A stretch of 64,000 nt of DNA from Corynebacterium phoceense (GTDB taxonomy: Bacteria; Actinomycetota; Actinomycetes; Mycobacteriales; Mycobacteriaceae), in NCBI RefSeq assembly GCF_900092335.1, contig NZ_LT596208.1:1150722-1214721 (forward strand), given 5' to 3'. The notes beneath the pieces were generated by a model. That model had not been told where the DNA came from. It saw nothing but the letters and a program-made list of their open reading frames with translations, and ran no database searches. Below, in pieces: positions 17,137 through 25,920 of the stretch. The position numbers and the translations under genes are program-made. Numbering within the stretch: the first letter of the stretch is position 1; each line of letters starts with the position of its first letter.

Positions 17137-17724
17137 TTAGCGCTCGTTGTGGTCATGCCAGAACTGCACGATGATCCAGTCGCCCTTGTTCGGGCCCGCG
17201 GTGTACTTCGCGAAGCCATGGCCCACGGCAACGGAGGTCGTGTAGTACATGCCCTCGCGGTGACCATCCTTCGAGCGCTTCCAGACATCGATGGCCGCGG
17301 TCGGGTCGCCGGCGATCGCGATGTGCTCGTGCGGGCAATCCGTGTAGGTCCAGCACTTCAGGGTGCTGTGGTTGAACGTGCCCTGCGCGGCCTCGTGCTC
17401 GGCCCACTTCTGCGCGATGGCGTTGAGCTCCGCAGACTCAGACACGGGTGCAACCCCCTGCGAGGCACGGAACTCGTTGAGCTGCCGCATAAGCGACGCA
17501 CGCACCTGCTCCGGCGTGCGCTCCACCGGCTTCGGTGCCGGCTGCGGTGCCGGCTGCGGTGCCGGCTGGGAATTGGTCCCGCCCGACTGCGCGGTGCCAT
17601 TGCCACTGATGCTCGAGGAAGCAGTATCGCCCTGGACCGCGCCGATGATGGCGCCGATAATCGAAATCACCGTAACGATAAGGCCGATGATTTTGTTGAT
17701 GTCAATATTCATATTGACGTTCAT
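17137..17724 (-). CDS. membrane-anchored CAP/SCP-domain protein
   Basis: A 195-residue protein with an N-terminal hydrophobic anchor (about 11-30, KIIGLIVTVISIIGAIIGAV) lacking a clear signal peptidase site, then a proline-glutamine linker with repeated PAPQ, then a CAP domain (about 70-195). CAP landmarks are LNEFRASQGVAPV, LNAIAQKWAEHEA, FNHSTLKC, the HEHIAIAG equivalent of ENIA, and a C-terminal WIIVQFWHD. Two cysteines (CWTYTDC) may form a disulfide. AGGAGT precedes the ATG. Bacterial CAP proteins are extracellular and of mostly unknown function. Confidence 0.88.
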   Translation of the reverse strand: MNVNMNIDINKIIGLIVTVISIIGAIIGAVQGDTASSSISGNGTAQSGGTNSQPAPQPAPQPAPKPVERTPEQVRASLMRQLNEFRASQGVAPVSESAELNAIAQKWAEHEAAQGTFNHSTLKCWTYTDCPHEHIAIAGDPTAAIDVWKRSKDGHREGMYYTTSVAVGHGFAKYTAGPNKGDWIIVQFWHDHNER

Positions 17725-17865
17725 AAAAACTCACTCCTGAAGAGACGATGAAGGAAATAGGGGTGCTGAGCAGACTGAGAAAGAAAAGCCTTAACGAGCA
17801 CTCAGTTTAGTTTAAGGATTATGACAGGCGCCATTCGTGCCCCTTATCGGGGCCACGGGCGGCGG

Positions 17866-18336
17866 TCATCCTGGACCGTCACGCAGAAGTGCCTGTACGT
17901 TGACCCGCAGCTCCTCCGCGCCGAGGACGCTGCGCAGACGCTCCGGCTCATTCGGGGCGGTGCGCACCCGCACCGCCGCAGCCATAATCTGCTCGCGGAT
18001 GCGCTCCGCCATGCGCGGGTCCTGTGCGAAGGCCTCCTGCAACGGGCTTCCGATGCCCTGGGTGACCGCCGCGTAGTCCCACTCCAGCAAGAGCGCATCA
18101 AGGTCCGCCGCGGATTCCACGCCCAGCGCGACAATCTCCGCGTCGAGCTCGTCCTGTACTGCGCCCTTGCCGGTGTCTTTCCACGCGCGGTAGATGAGCA
18201 CCCCGGCGTAGCCCACACCGACCACGGCCACGGCCAAACCCGCGACCCACAGCGCAATGGCAAGCGCCCATACTGCAATGGCGATGAGAAAGACGAAGGC
18301 GATAATCCCGCCGCAGCCGCTACTCTTCGAGTTCAT
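17866..18336 (-). CDS. small membrane protein of unknown function
   Basis: A 156-residue protein with a long hydrophobic N-terminal region, probably two spans (about 10-50, IIAFVFLIAIAVWALAIAL then VAGLAVAVVGVGYAGVLIY), and a soluble C-terminal helical domain rich in Ala and Glu. GGGAGGG precedes the ATG, which overlaps the stop of the upstream gene (TAATG). I do not recognise a family; the pair with the next gene looks like an operon. Confidence 0.7.
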   Translation of the reverse strand: MNSKSSGCGGIIAFVFLIAIAVWALAIALWVAGLAVAVVGVGYAGVLIYRAWKDTGKGAVQDELDAEIVALGVESAADLDALLLEWDYAAVTQGIGSPLQEAFAQDPRMAERIREQIMAAAVRVRTAPNEPERLRSVLGAEELRVNVQALLRDGPG

Positions 18337-18704
18337 TAGCTGCCCTCCCTCAGGGATTGCATCCACTCGGCCGCGCCCTGCATGATGGTGATACCGACGA
18401 GCACGGCCACCGCGGCGAGCACGAGTGCCGCCACCGTAATGATGACGGCGGTGCCCACGCTCTTGCCTCGGTCCACGCGATACTCCGCGACGGCATCGAG
18501 CGTCGCCTCACGAAATTCGGCCAAGATGACCGGCCCCTGAATCTGCGCGCGCAACCACCGCAGCTTCGCCACATCAGCAACTGTGAGTGGCTGTGTCGCC
18601 GGTGCGGACGGCACCGCAGGCTGCTCCGCATGGTGCGCCACGAGCTGCTCTGTGGGCTGCCCGGGGAGCTGCTCAGCAGCAACTGGGTCGTACTTCTTAT
18701 TCAT
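18336..18704 (-). CDS. single-span membrane protein of unknown function
   Basis: A 122-residue protein starting MNKKYDPVAAEQLPGQPTEQ, with a proline-rich N-terminus, an amphipathic middle (LTVADVAKLRWLRAQIQGP) and one strong span near the C-terminus (about 90-112, AVIITVAALVLAAVAVLVG). The ATG at 18704 is preceded by AGGGAAC and a TACGGT -10-like sequence. First gene of a two-gene operon with the preceding entry. Confidence 0.68.
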   Translation of the reverse strand: MNKKYDPVAAEQLPGQPTEQLVAHHAEQPAVPSAPATQPLTVADVAKLRWLRAQIQGPVILAEFREATLDAVAEYRVDRGKSVGTAVIITVAALVLAAVAVLVGITIMQGAAEWMQSLREGS

Positions 18705-18872
18705 GTTCCCTACCGTAGAGCCCACCCCCAACACGACCCCGCGACCGGACACTGGGCTTCGAACGGTTGTTTCTCTTTCCCGCTTCAAGACGTGAAAGAA
18801 CCCCGCGTGGCGACAGTTCAATGAATGAGCCTCAGCGGGGTTCGTGCGACAAGAAACGCCGCAGCAGCGGCC

Positions 18873-19580
18873 TTACTGACCGAAGGAGCTATTGACGTTA
18901 TCCTCGACGCACTTTTGCTGCTCGGCCGGATCCGTGATGTTCATGCACTCTTCCAGGTTCGCGCTGTCGAAGATACCCATGACAGCAACTGCGAGGACAA
19001 CAAAGAACAGCAGCGACAGGACGGAGAGCACCAGACCCGTAACAGACATCCACGTGCGGCGTGCTTCCTTGGGCAGCTTGCGCGCCATGACGAGCGCGAC
19101 GATGGCCAAGATGATGCCGATCGGGCCCAATACGACGGGCGGAATGATGAACAGGCACGACAGCAGCGCGATAATACCCACGCCAAGTGCCCACGGCGCA
19201 AGCTTCGACTTCTGTGCCGCAGCCGCGCCCCAGTCACCAGCACCCTGGTAACCCTGGCCGTAGCCCGGAGTACCTGTGGCACCAGGCGTGCCTGCTGCGC
19301 CGTAGCCCGTGTAGCCAGCACCCGCACCAGTGCCATAGTCAGCGCCTGCACCGGCACCTGCACCATAAGCAGTGCTGCCCGTGCCTTCAGCCGGATTCGA
19401 GGTACCCGTCGGGTTCGCGTCGCTCGAGCCGTAATTGGGCAGACCCTGGCCAGCACCGGCACCGGGGTTCGTGGAACCGTTCGAGGACGTCGCACCGTTC
19501 GCGGCACCATCGCCAGCACCATTCGCGCCGAACCCGCTGTTCGATGCGGAGTCGCCGTAAGGATTATTCGGGGTGGTCAT
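18873..19580 (-). CDS. DUF4190-type membrane protein with Gly/Ala-rich N-terminus
   Basis: Residues 1-120 are low complexity (Gly, Ala, Asn, Thr, Tyr; many GAGAG and GYG pieces). Two membrane spans follow (about 127-160 and 172-198) around the loop VMARKLPKEARRTW, the DUF4190 signature. A short extracellular tail carries two cysteines (EECMNITDPAEQQKC). Such proteins are common in actinobacteria with no assigned role. An AAAGGCTCGACG ribosome binding region precedes the ATG. Confidence 0.82.
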   Translation of the reverse strand: MTTPNNPYGDSASNSGFGANGAGDGAANGATSSNGSTNPGAGAGQGLPNYGSSDANPTGTSNPAEGTGSTAYGAGAGAGADYGTGAGAGYTGYGAAGTPGATGTPGYGQGYQGAGDWGAAAAQKSKLAPWALGVGIIALLSCLFIIPPVVLGPIGIILAIVALVMARKLPKEARRTWMSVTGLVLSVLSLLFFVVLAVAVMGIFDSANLEECMNITDPAEQQKCVEDNVNSSFGQ

Positions 19581-19750
19581 CGTCGAGCCTTTCTCATGGT
19601 CGCTATCACTAATTCAGTGTCCCCACCCTACTGGTAGTCAGTGTCAGTGTGTCGGGGACTACCCCCACGTGATGGTGACACAAGCTCACAAAAGGGGCAC
19701 ACCCGATAAATACTCACCCCTGAAGCGTCCTGGGTTTAGTTCCGCTTCTT

Positions 19751-20660
19751 TTACGGCCCTGTGTTGATGGGCTGGGTGAGATAGTACTCGGTTTCTACTT
19801 CCTGTGGGGTAGCGTAGTCCAAAGCTTCATGAAGCCGCTTGGTGTTCCACCAATGCACCCACCGCAAGGTGGCCAATTCGACTTCTCCGACCGACGTCCA
19901 CGGGCCCCGGGCATGAATCAGTTCAGCCTTGTAGAGACCATTGACTGTTTCGGCTAGAGCATTGTCATAAGAATCGCCGACTGTTCCCACACTCGGACGG
20001 ATTCCGGATTCCGCTAGCGCAGTGGAATACTTCAGTGACACATACTGGCTGCCCCGATCACTATGGTGAATTAACTGGTTTCCATGGATTCGTCCTGCAG
20101 TCGTTAACGCATGCTCCAAAGCCTCCATGGGCAGCGCATCGGTACGCATCGTCGAGCGTGTAGCAACACCAACAATTTTTCGGCTGAATACATCCACGAC
20201 AAACGCGGTATAGGCGAATCCTGACAGGGTGCGAACGTAAGTAATGTCGGCAACCCACAACCTGCCTGGTGCCTGCGCACGGAAGTTTCGGCACACAAGG
20301 TCCGGGCGATGATCCGGTGTCTTCGGGCTAATCGTTGTCACAGGGGTTCGCCCACGTCGGCGGCCGGAAACACCTGCTAGCTTCATCAGTCGTGCAGTCT
20401 TATCGCGGCCGATATGAAAGCCTTCACGGTTCATCGCGTGCCACATTTTGCGGATGCCGTAGACCGAGAAATTCTCCGCATGCACACGCTGTATCTCTGG
20501 GATAAGCAGGCTATCGCTTAAGGTCCTTGCGCTGGGAACACGAGTGGTCGCCTTGCGGTAGCCACGAGAGGTGATGAATCCACGATCTGCCTGTTTTAGA
20601 ACTCTGCAGATGGGCCCGGGCCCCAAACTGATCTTTGTACGCGTCGATGTAGGAGATCAT
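19751..20660 (-). pseudogene. frameshifted IS3-family transposase OrfB
   Basis: The natural start is ATG at 20660, overlapping the orfA stop, reading MISYIDAYKDQFGA. At GGGGCCCGGGCCC an extra C shifts the frame; beyond it the catalytic protein is intact (GPICRVLKQADRGF, LWVADITYVRT, LIHHSDRGSQYVS, GDSYDNALAETVNGLYKAE, RLHEALDYATPQEVE). Removing one C restores a continuous protein of about 300 residues. Confidence 0.85.
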
Positions 20661-20978
20661 TTGGTCGTGGGTCGGTCGAGTTCCGCTGCGAAAAAAGCCG
20701 AAGCTGTCTTAAGAATCCCGTTTGCTCGTTTTAGTTCGCGGTTTTCACGGCGCAGACGCCCCAAGCTCTTCTTCCATTGTCTCGCCGCCTGAAGCGTCAG
20801 AGTCATCACGTACTGAAGCGCTGTCACGGTACCAGGCCCGCAACGTGTGGTGAGATACTCCAAGGAGCTCACCGACCTCCGTGTAGGCGCGTTGGAGTGA
20901 GCAAGACTCCAGGCGGACCATTTCGATGATCTGATGGACCGCCTTCTCCTTGAACTCGACGGAATACTTTCTAGGCAT
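20657..20978 (-). pseudogene. frameshifted IS3-family transposase OrfA
   Basis: The first frame gives MPRKYSVEFKEKAVHQIIEM, LGVSHHTLRAWYRDS and ETMEEELG. The second gives RLRRENRELKRANGILKTAS then AFFAAELDRPTTK. They join at a GGGG run near 20762 where one G appears inserted; deleting it restores the usual HTH plus coiled-coil OrfA. Confidence 0.85.
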
Positions 20979-21027
20979 AGTTCAATCCTTCCTTAGCTGA
21001 GGTAGGAACTAAACCCAGGACGCTTCA

Positions 21028-21315
21028 CCCCCGCCACCCACGTGAATATTGGCTTCAACCTTTGCTTCGCTGTTTCGCGGACACACCGGTATCCCTTCGG
21101 CTCAACAAGCTAGCTCAGTCTACTCAGAGAGGGGCGATTCGAATTGCACTTGGGCCTGCAACCAGATGTACGCATGCATACTCCTATACAAACGCTGGCT
21201 GGTACCAAACACAGCTCGGCCACGCCCGGAAATAACCGCTGGCTAGACCAAACCCCTGTCTATTTCGGGCCATATGCCCCCAAATAAAGGATGTGCGATG
21301 TCTAGCTAGCGATAA
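21028..21315. other. intergenic region with no visible gene
   Basis: Between the IS right end and the tctA stop I see no coding frame with supportive composition. A small inverted repeat TGTCTAG/CTAGACA (21299-21322) overlaps the end of tctA and may help termination. Confidence 0.4.
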
Positions 21316-22845
21316 CTAGACAGCGACTGGTTCCTGAGCAGCTTTACGCTCGCGGCGAATGCCGCGAAGGTGCTGGACAACCGTGACGATGGCTGCGCCG
21401 GCGAGGAAGATGTAAATGCCGATGGAAATGGGGCCATCGGCAAGCGCGGAGAGCTCGCCACCGGAAATGGTGAGCGCACGGCGAAGCTCAACCTCGGCCA
21501 GCGGCCCGAGGATGAAGCCCATAAGGACCGGCGCGACCGGCATGTTGTACTTGCGCATGAGGAAGCCCAGAATTCCGAAGCCGAGCATGAGGGCGACGTC
21601 GACGATGGAGGCACCCACTGCGTAGACACCCAGCGTGGTCAGGACAGCGATGCCGGCGTAGAGGTAGTTGTGCGGAATGTAGAGCAGCTTTGCCCACATC
21701 GGTGCAAGGAACAGGTTCAGCGTCACGAGGACGACGAGCGCCAGGAAGAGCGACGCGATGAGTGTCCAGACGAGGTCACCGGAGCGCTCGAAAAGGAGCG
21801 GTCCGGGCTGCAGGCCGAATTGCTGGAACGCCCCCAGAAGGATGGCTGCGGTCGCAGAGGTGGGCAGACCGATGGCGAGCAAGGTACCCAGCGACGTACC
21901 TGCAGAAGAGTTGCCGGCAGCTTCCGGTGCAGCAAGGCCGTTGATGGAGCCAGTCGTGCCGAAGTCCGTCTGGCCCTTCTTCTTCGCGATGCGCTTCTCC
22001 GTGCCGTACGCCATGAAGGTCGGCACCTCAGAACCACCGGCTGGGATGAGACCGAACGGCGCGCCGAACGCTGTGCCGCGCAGCCAGGATGGAAGCGCGC
22101 GACGGAAGTCTGCCTTAGACATGGTCGCCTTGGTGGTGCCGAGCTTGAAGTCAGGCGGCGAGACCTTGATGGTCGCTGCGGTGTGGAGGATTTCCCCCAC
22201 CGCGAGCAGGCCGACGGTCACGACGACGATATCGATGCCGTCGAAGAGTTGCGGAATGTTGAAGGTAAAGCGCTCCGTTCCGGACGGGCCGTCGATACCA
22301 ACGAAGGACAATGCAAGACCGATGGCGAGTGCGCCAAGACCGCGGATGATGGACTCCGAGACGACCGAGGAGATGGCGAAGAATGCGAAGACAGCAAGCG
22401 CGAAGTACTCCGCCGGGCCGAATTGGGTGGCGAGCAGGACGAGGTACGGCGAGAAGAACGCGACGATGAGCGTCGAGATGAAACCACCGATGAACGCACC
22501 AATCGCAGCGGTCGCAAGGGCCGTGGCTGCGCGTCCGTCGCGAGCCATGCGGTGGCCCTCGAGTGAGGAGGCAATGGCCGAGGCCTGGCCCGGCGTGTTG
22601 AGTAGGATGCCTGCGGTCGAGTCGCCAAAGAGACCACCGAAGTAGACCGCCGAGAACATGATGAAGGCACCGGTGGGATCGAGAGTGAACGCGATAGGCA
22701 GCAGCAGGGCCACTGCCATCGACGAGCCGAGGCCGGGCAAGACACCGACCGCAGTACCAAGCACGGCACCGATAACGAGGTAGATGAGGTTGGCTGGCGT
22801 GAGCGCCGCGCCGAAGCCCGCAATGAGTGAAGTCAGTTGCTCCAT
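21316..22845 (-). CDS. tctA: tripartite tricarboxylate transporter, large membrane subunit TctA
   Basis: A 509-residue protein with about twelve spans. It shows the TctA hallmark GVLPGLGSSMAVALLLP (about 34-50), GGLFGDSTAGILLNTPGQAS, and a repeat of the loop in the second half (GLPTSATAAILLGAF). It forms the secondary-active transport channel with TctB, receiving a carboxylate from TctC. It starts three bases after tctB stops. The substrate (citrate or another carboxylate) cannot be read from sequence. Confidence 0.95.
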   Translation of the reverse strand: MEQLTSLIAGFGAALTPANLIYLVIGAVLGTAVGVLPGLGSSMAVALLLPIAFTLDPTGAFIMFSAVYFGGLFGDSTAGILLNTPGQASAIASSLEGHRMARDGRAATALATAAIGAFIGGFISTLIVAFFSPYLVLLATQFGPAEYFALAVFAFFAISSVVSESIIRGLGALAIGLALSFVGIDGPSGTERFTFNIPQLFDGIDIVVVTVGLLAVGEILHTAATIKVSPPDFKLGTTKATMSKADFRRALPSWLRGTAFGAPFGLIPAGGSEVPTFMAYGTEKRIAKKKGQTDFGTTGSINGLAAPEAAGNSSAGTSLGTLLAIGLPTSATAAILLGAFQQFGLQPGPLLFERSGDLVWTLIASLFLALVVLVTLNLFLAPMWAKLLYIPHNYLYAGIAVLTTLGVYAVGASIVDVALMLGFGILGFLMRKYNMPVAPVLMGFILGPLAEVELRRALTISGGELSALADGPISIGIYIFLAGAAIVTVVQHLRGIRRERKAAQEPVAV

Positions 22846-22848
22846 GAT

Positions 22849-23478
22849 TTAGATACCTCCGAAGAAGCCGGCCGGAAGATTGAGTCCCAGACCCAAGGCG
22901 AAAATGAAGTAGGTCACTGAACCCACAATGAAGCTGATAGCGAGATCGCGCGGCCAGTTCTTGCCGCCCAATACCTGGGAGATGGCGAAGAAGAGAAGCG
23001 ACGAGGTGAGGATCCACCCCAGGTACGGAAGCACCGCAATGGTGAGGACGAAGGCCACGACGACGGCACCCCACGTCTTCCAGTCCGTGGGCGGGTTGGC
23101 GACCTCCGCGCTGGGCGGGAGGTCTGCGTCCGCGTCGTCACTCAGCGTGGAGATGTGACGCTCGTCTTCGTCGATGCCGCCGAGGTCATCAAGCAGGTCC
23201 GTCGAGACGTTGCTGGACGTATTGTGCGTGGAGTCACGCAGGCGCTGCGGCTTAGCGAAGACATCCGCCGCCAGGACTGCGGCGAGCACAAGGCAGCCGA
23301 TGCCCACTCCCGTAGGTAAGAAGAGCGGGCCGGGGATGGTCTCACCGATGACCTGGATGGTCGAGCGACCCAGCAGCATCCACAGGCCCACAAGCCCCAG
23401 GAGCGCGGCAAGCACGAGCTCGCCGTAGCTGCGCTTCGCCGGCGTCTTGTCCGGCTTTACTTTCGTTGCCGTTGTCAT
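22849..23478 (-). CDS. tctB: tripartite tricarboxylate transporter, small membrane subunit TctB
   Basis: A 209-residue protein with four spans: two near residues 20-75 and two near 135-205. The central hydrophilic loop (about 77-130, acidic, LLDDLGGIDEDERHISTLSD) is longer than in most TctB proteins. Its ATG overlaps the tctC stop (ATGA). Sequence divergence is normal for TctB; position between tctC and tctA makes the call secure. Confidence 0.9.
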   Translation of the reverse strand: MTTATKVKPDKTPAKRSYGELVLAALLGLVGLWMLLGRSTIQVIGETIPGPLFLPTGVGIGCLVLAAVLAADVFAKPQRLRDSTHNTSSNVSTDLLDDLGGIDEDERHISTLSDDADADLPPSAEVANPPTDWKTWGAVVVAFVLTIAVLPYLGWILTSSLLFFAISQVLGGKNWPRDLAISFIVGSVTYFIFALGLGLNLPAGFFGGI

Positions 23479-24455
23479 AGTCCAAGCACCTCCACGAGGT
23501 CGATTGCGTTCTTGTGTTCTTCTTCGAAGAAGCGGGTTGCGTCATCACCGGTGACCAGCGCGTCGGACCAGCTATTGCGCTCGGCCATCTGCGTCCAGTC
23601 CTCGGTGTCATGGACTTCTTGGAGGATGTTCGTGAGCTCCTGGCGAGCTTCCTCGCTGATTCCCGGAGGCGCGACAAATCCACGCCAGTTCGACGCAACA
23701 ACGTCGACGCCCGACTCCGTGAACGTGGGGATGTCATCGAGTCCTGGTTGGCGCTCCGCCGAGGAGATACCCAGGACACGCAGCGTGCCGTTTTCGACCT
23801 GGTCCTGGACTTCCTTGTAGCCCGTGTAACCAACATCGACGGAGTGAGAGAGCAGCGAGTTGAGCAGATCGCCGCCGCCTTCGAACGGGATGTACTTCAT
23901 TTCGTCAACGGTGAGACCAGAAGCGAGTGCCGTCTTCGACGCGAGCAAGTGGTCCGTGTTACCGATGGATGCACCGCCCACCGCAATAGACTGCGGGTTG
24001 GACTTCCATGCCGCGACGTAGTCCTCCATCGTCTGGAAGGGCGAGTCTGCGGGGACGACCACCACCGAATATTCTTCGGTGTACTTCACGACGGGCGTGA
24101 CATCCGAGATCTGGACGCCGGGCTGCGCAATTTCCGCGGAGGCAATCATGCCGCCACCGGTGACGAGAATCGTATTCTCGTTACCCGTCATCTCCGAGAG
24201 CTTAGTGAGCGCAATCGTGCCGCCCGCACCCGGAATATTGACGACCTGGACGTTGCCCACAATGTTGTGGTCACGAGCGACTTGTTGGATGGCTCGAGCT
24301 GTCGTATCCCAACCACCACCGGGATTCGCACCGGCGATGATGGTGAGTGACGAACGCGATGTAGCGCCCGAGCCCACGGCAGCAGAGAACCAAAGTCCTG
24401 TTGCTGTGAGTACGAGCGCCACGACCGCGAGTATCGGTGTGAGTGCCTTTTTCAC
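23475..24455 (-). CDS. tctC: tripartite tricarboxylate transporter substrate-binding protein TctC
   Basis: A 326-residue extracytoplasmic Bug-family receptor. An N-terminal signal segment (about 5-28, no lipobox cysteine) is followed by the binding fold with [43 protein letters not shown] and [20 protein letters not shown], all typical. GTG start with AAGGAATAAAA upstream. First gene of tctCBA; the divergent neighbour is an AbrB-type transporter. Confidence 0.94.
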   Translation of the reverse strand: MKKALTPILAVVALVLTATGLWFSAAVGSGATSRSSLTIIAGANPGGGWDTTARAIQQVARDHNIVGNVQVVNIPGAGGTIALTKLSEMTGNENTILVTGGGMIASAEIAQPGVQISDVTPVVKYTEEYSVVVVPADSPFQTMEDYVAAWKSNPQSIAVGGASIGNTDHLLASKTALASGLTVDEMKYIPFEGGGDLLNSLLSHSVDVGYTGYKEVQDQVENGTLRVLGISSAERQPGLDDIPTFTESGVDVVASNWRGFVAPPGISEEARQELTNILQEVHDTEDWTQMAERNSWSDALVTGDDATRFFEEEHKNAIDLVEVLGL

Positions 24456-24630
24456 TTTTATTCCTTGGGGAGAGCGTTGTCATAACCTTTAGCCTCTTGT
24501 TGGGGCCTGGATACACAATGTAGCGTCTCCTGTGACGGAGGACACCCGCTCCCCTGGAGCGAGAGCCGAATTACATTCATTTGGTCTATCAACCCGCAAG
24601 GTAAATCTGTGTGACGTAGGATTCTTTTCT

Positions 24631-25683
24631 GTGAGTGCTCCGAAGTTCTTCCGCTGGACAGCAGCGATTGTTCTCGCGCTGCTGCTCGGTTCTCTCTTTT
24701 CCTACTTCGGGCTCGCCGCCGCGTGGATTCTGGCTGGCATTCTCGCCTCTGCCACCGTGGCGATGACGACACATCACGAACTCCCGCTTCACCGCCTGAT
24801 TGACAAGTCAGCGCGGGGTGTCATTGGCGTACTGGCAGGCATCCCCATGGCGGTAGCGACACTCGATGAGCTCACCGCCGTCGCTTTGCCAGGCCTCCTC
24901 GTCTCGATCCTCACCATCGCGATTGGCTTCGGTTTTGGCCTCCTCCTCGCGAAACGGGAGCCAAGTATCTCCGGCCAAACGGGAATCCTGTGCCTGCTTC
25001 CCGGTGGGTCGTCGACCATGCCCGCTATTGCCAAGGAGACCGGTGCGCACTTCCAGCTGGTCTCGCTTACGCAATATCTGCGCCTCCTTATCGTGTCGAG
25101 TTCGCTGCCGATTCTGGGTAGCTTCCTTGACCACGGTGAGAACGCACCGCACGCATCCGCCAACTCGGACATCTCGAGCCCTGGCGTCTTGGCGCTCCTC
25201 GTCGTCTTTGCTGTAGCAGGTCCGCATCTGGGCAAGCTCCTTCGCTTGCCCGCTCCACACCTCTTTGCCCCGATGTTGCTCACTGTAGGGCTCGCGGCGC
25301 TCCTCCCCGATGCCACGATTGCACTGCCGTGGGAGATGAAAGTGGCCTCGCATATCCTCATCGGCTTTATGTGCGGTGGTGGCATCACGCCAGCAACGCT
25401 CAAGCTCTTCGCCAAGCAAATTCCGATGGTGCTCGCCGCTGTGGCGGCGACCATCGGGGCGTGCGCTCTCACTGCGTGGGGAATCATGGAATGGCTGGGC
25501 ATCCCCTACTTTGACGCGTATTTGGCCACCAGCCCGGGCGGACTGGAGACCGTCATCTCGCTTGCCACGGAAGCCGAGCACAGCCCGACCATCATTACGC
25601 TACAGCTCATCCGCGTCACGATCATCATGCTGATCGCGGGCTACCTCGCCCCCATCATTAACTTCCTCACGCGGCGTCGCTAG
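24631..25683 (+). CDS. AbrB-family (AmoA-like) membrane transporter
   Basis: A 350-residue protein with about ten spans in two repeated halves, each with a GxxxG-rich segment (SGQTGILCLLPGGSSTMP in the first, YLATSPGGLETVISLATEAE in the second), the pattern of the duplicated AbrB/'ammonia monooxygenase' membrane family. GTG at 24631 is chosen because TAGGAT lies nine bases upstream and the protein then opens directly into the first span. This family often sits beside tctABC genes, suggesting a related carboxylate transport role. Confidence 0.85.
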   Translation: MSAPKFFRWTAAIVLALLLGSLFSYFGLAAAWILAGILASATVAMTTHHELPLHRLIDKSARGVIGVLAGIPMAVATLDELTAVALPGLLVSILTIAIGFGFGLLLAKREPSISGQTGILCLLPGGSSTMPAIAKETGAHFQLVSLTQYLRLLIVSSSLPILGSFLDHGENAPHASANSDISSPGVLALLVVFAVAGPHLGKLLRLPAPHLFAPMLLTVGLAALLPDATIALPWEMKVASHILIGFMCGGGITPATLKLFAKQIPMVLAAVAATIGACALTAWGIMEWLGIPYFDAYLATSPGGLETVISLATEAEHSPTIITLQLIRVTIIMLIAGYLAPIINFLTRRR

Positions 25684-25908
25684 CCCGTACCGCACGGTGT
25701 TTCTCGACCACGCGTTTTCGTGCTCCACGTTTCGTGTCGACGCACTCTTTTATAGTCTCCATTACGTGCCGTAGGGTCAGACTTTGTCCCCACCAAGCCA
25801 GACGCTAAAGCACAGCTCCGATGAAGTCCCTGGGCATAGACGCATCCAAGACAAGTCAGGCGCATGCAAATGTGCGACCAAAACCACCCCGAGGATCACT
25901 GCAAGGAT

Positions 25909-25914
25909 TACACT
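25909..25914 (+). promoter_or_regulatory. -10 box (TACACT) for the secreted-protein gene
   Basis: TACACT, then six bases, then ATG at 25921; an AAGGA lies too far upstream (14 bases) to be a normal ribosome binding site. This suggests a leaderless message. Confidence 0.4.
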
Positions 25915-25920
25915 CTTCTC

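Larger units (their letters stand above)
19721..21027 (-). mobile_element. IS3-family insertion sequence (1307 bp), frameshifted
   Basis: Perfect 23-bp inverted repeats at 19721-19743 and 21005-21027 (outer end TGAAGCGTCC). The flanks are both CCCC, compatible with a 3-4 bp target duplication. It has an orfA/orfB layout on the minus strand with a slippery GCTTTTTTC before the orfA stop and an ATGA junction to orfB. Both reading frames carry single-base insertions, so this copy looks inactive unless these are sequencing errors. Confidence 0.92.

Noticed and set aside
21370-22566. 398-codon plus-strand open frame opposite tctA
   Set aside because: Shadow of TctA, charged and without domains.
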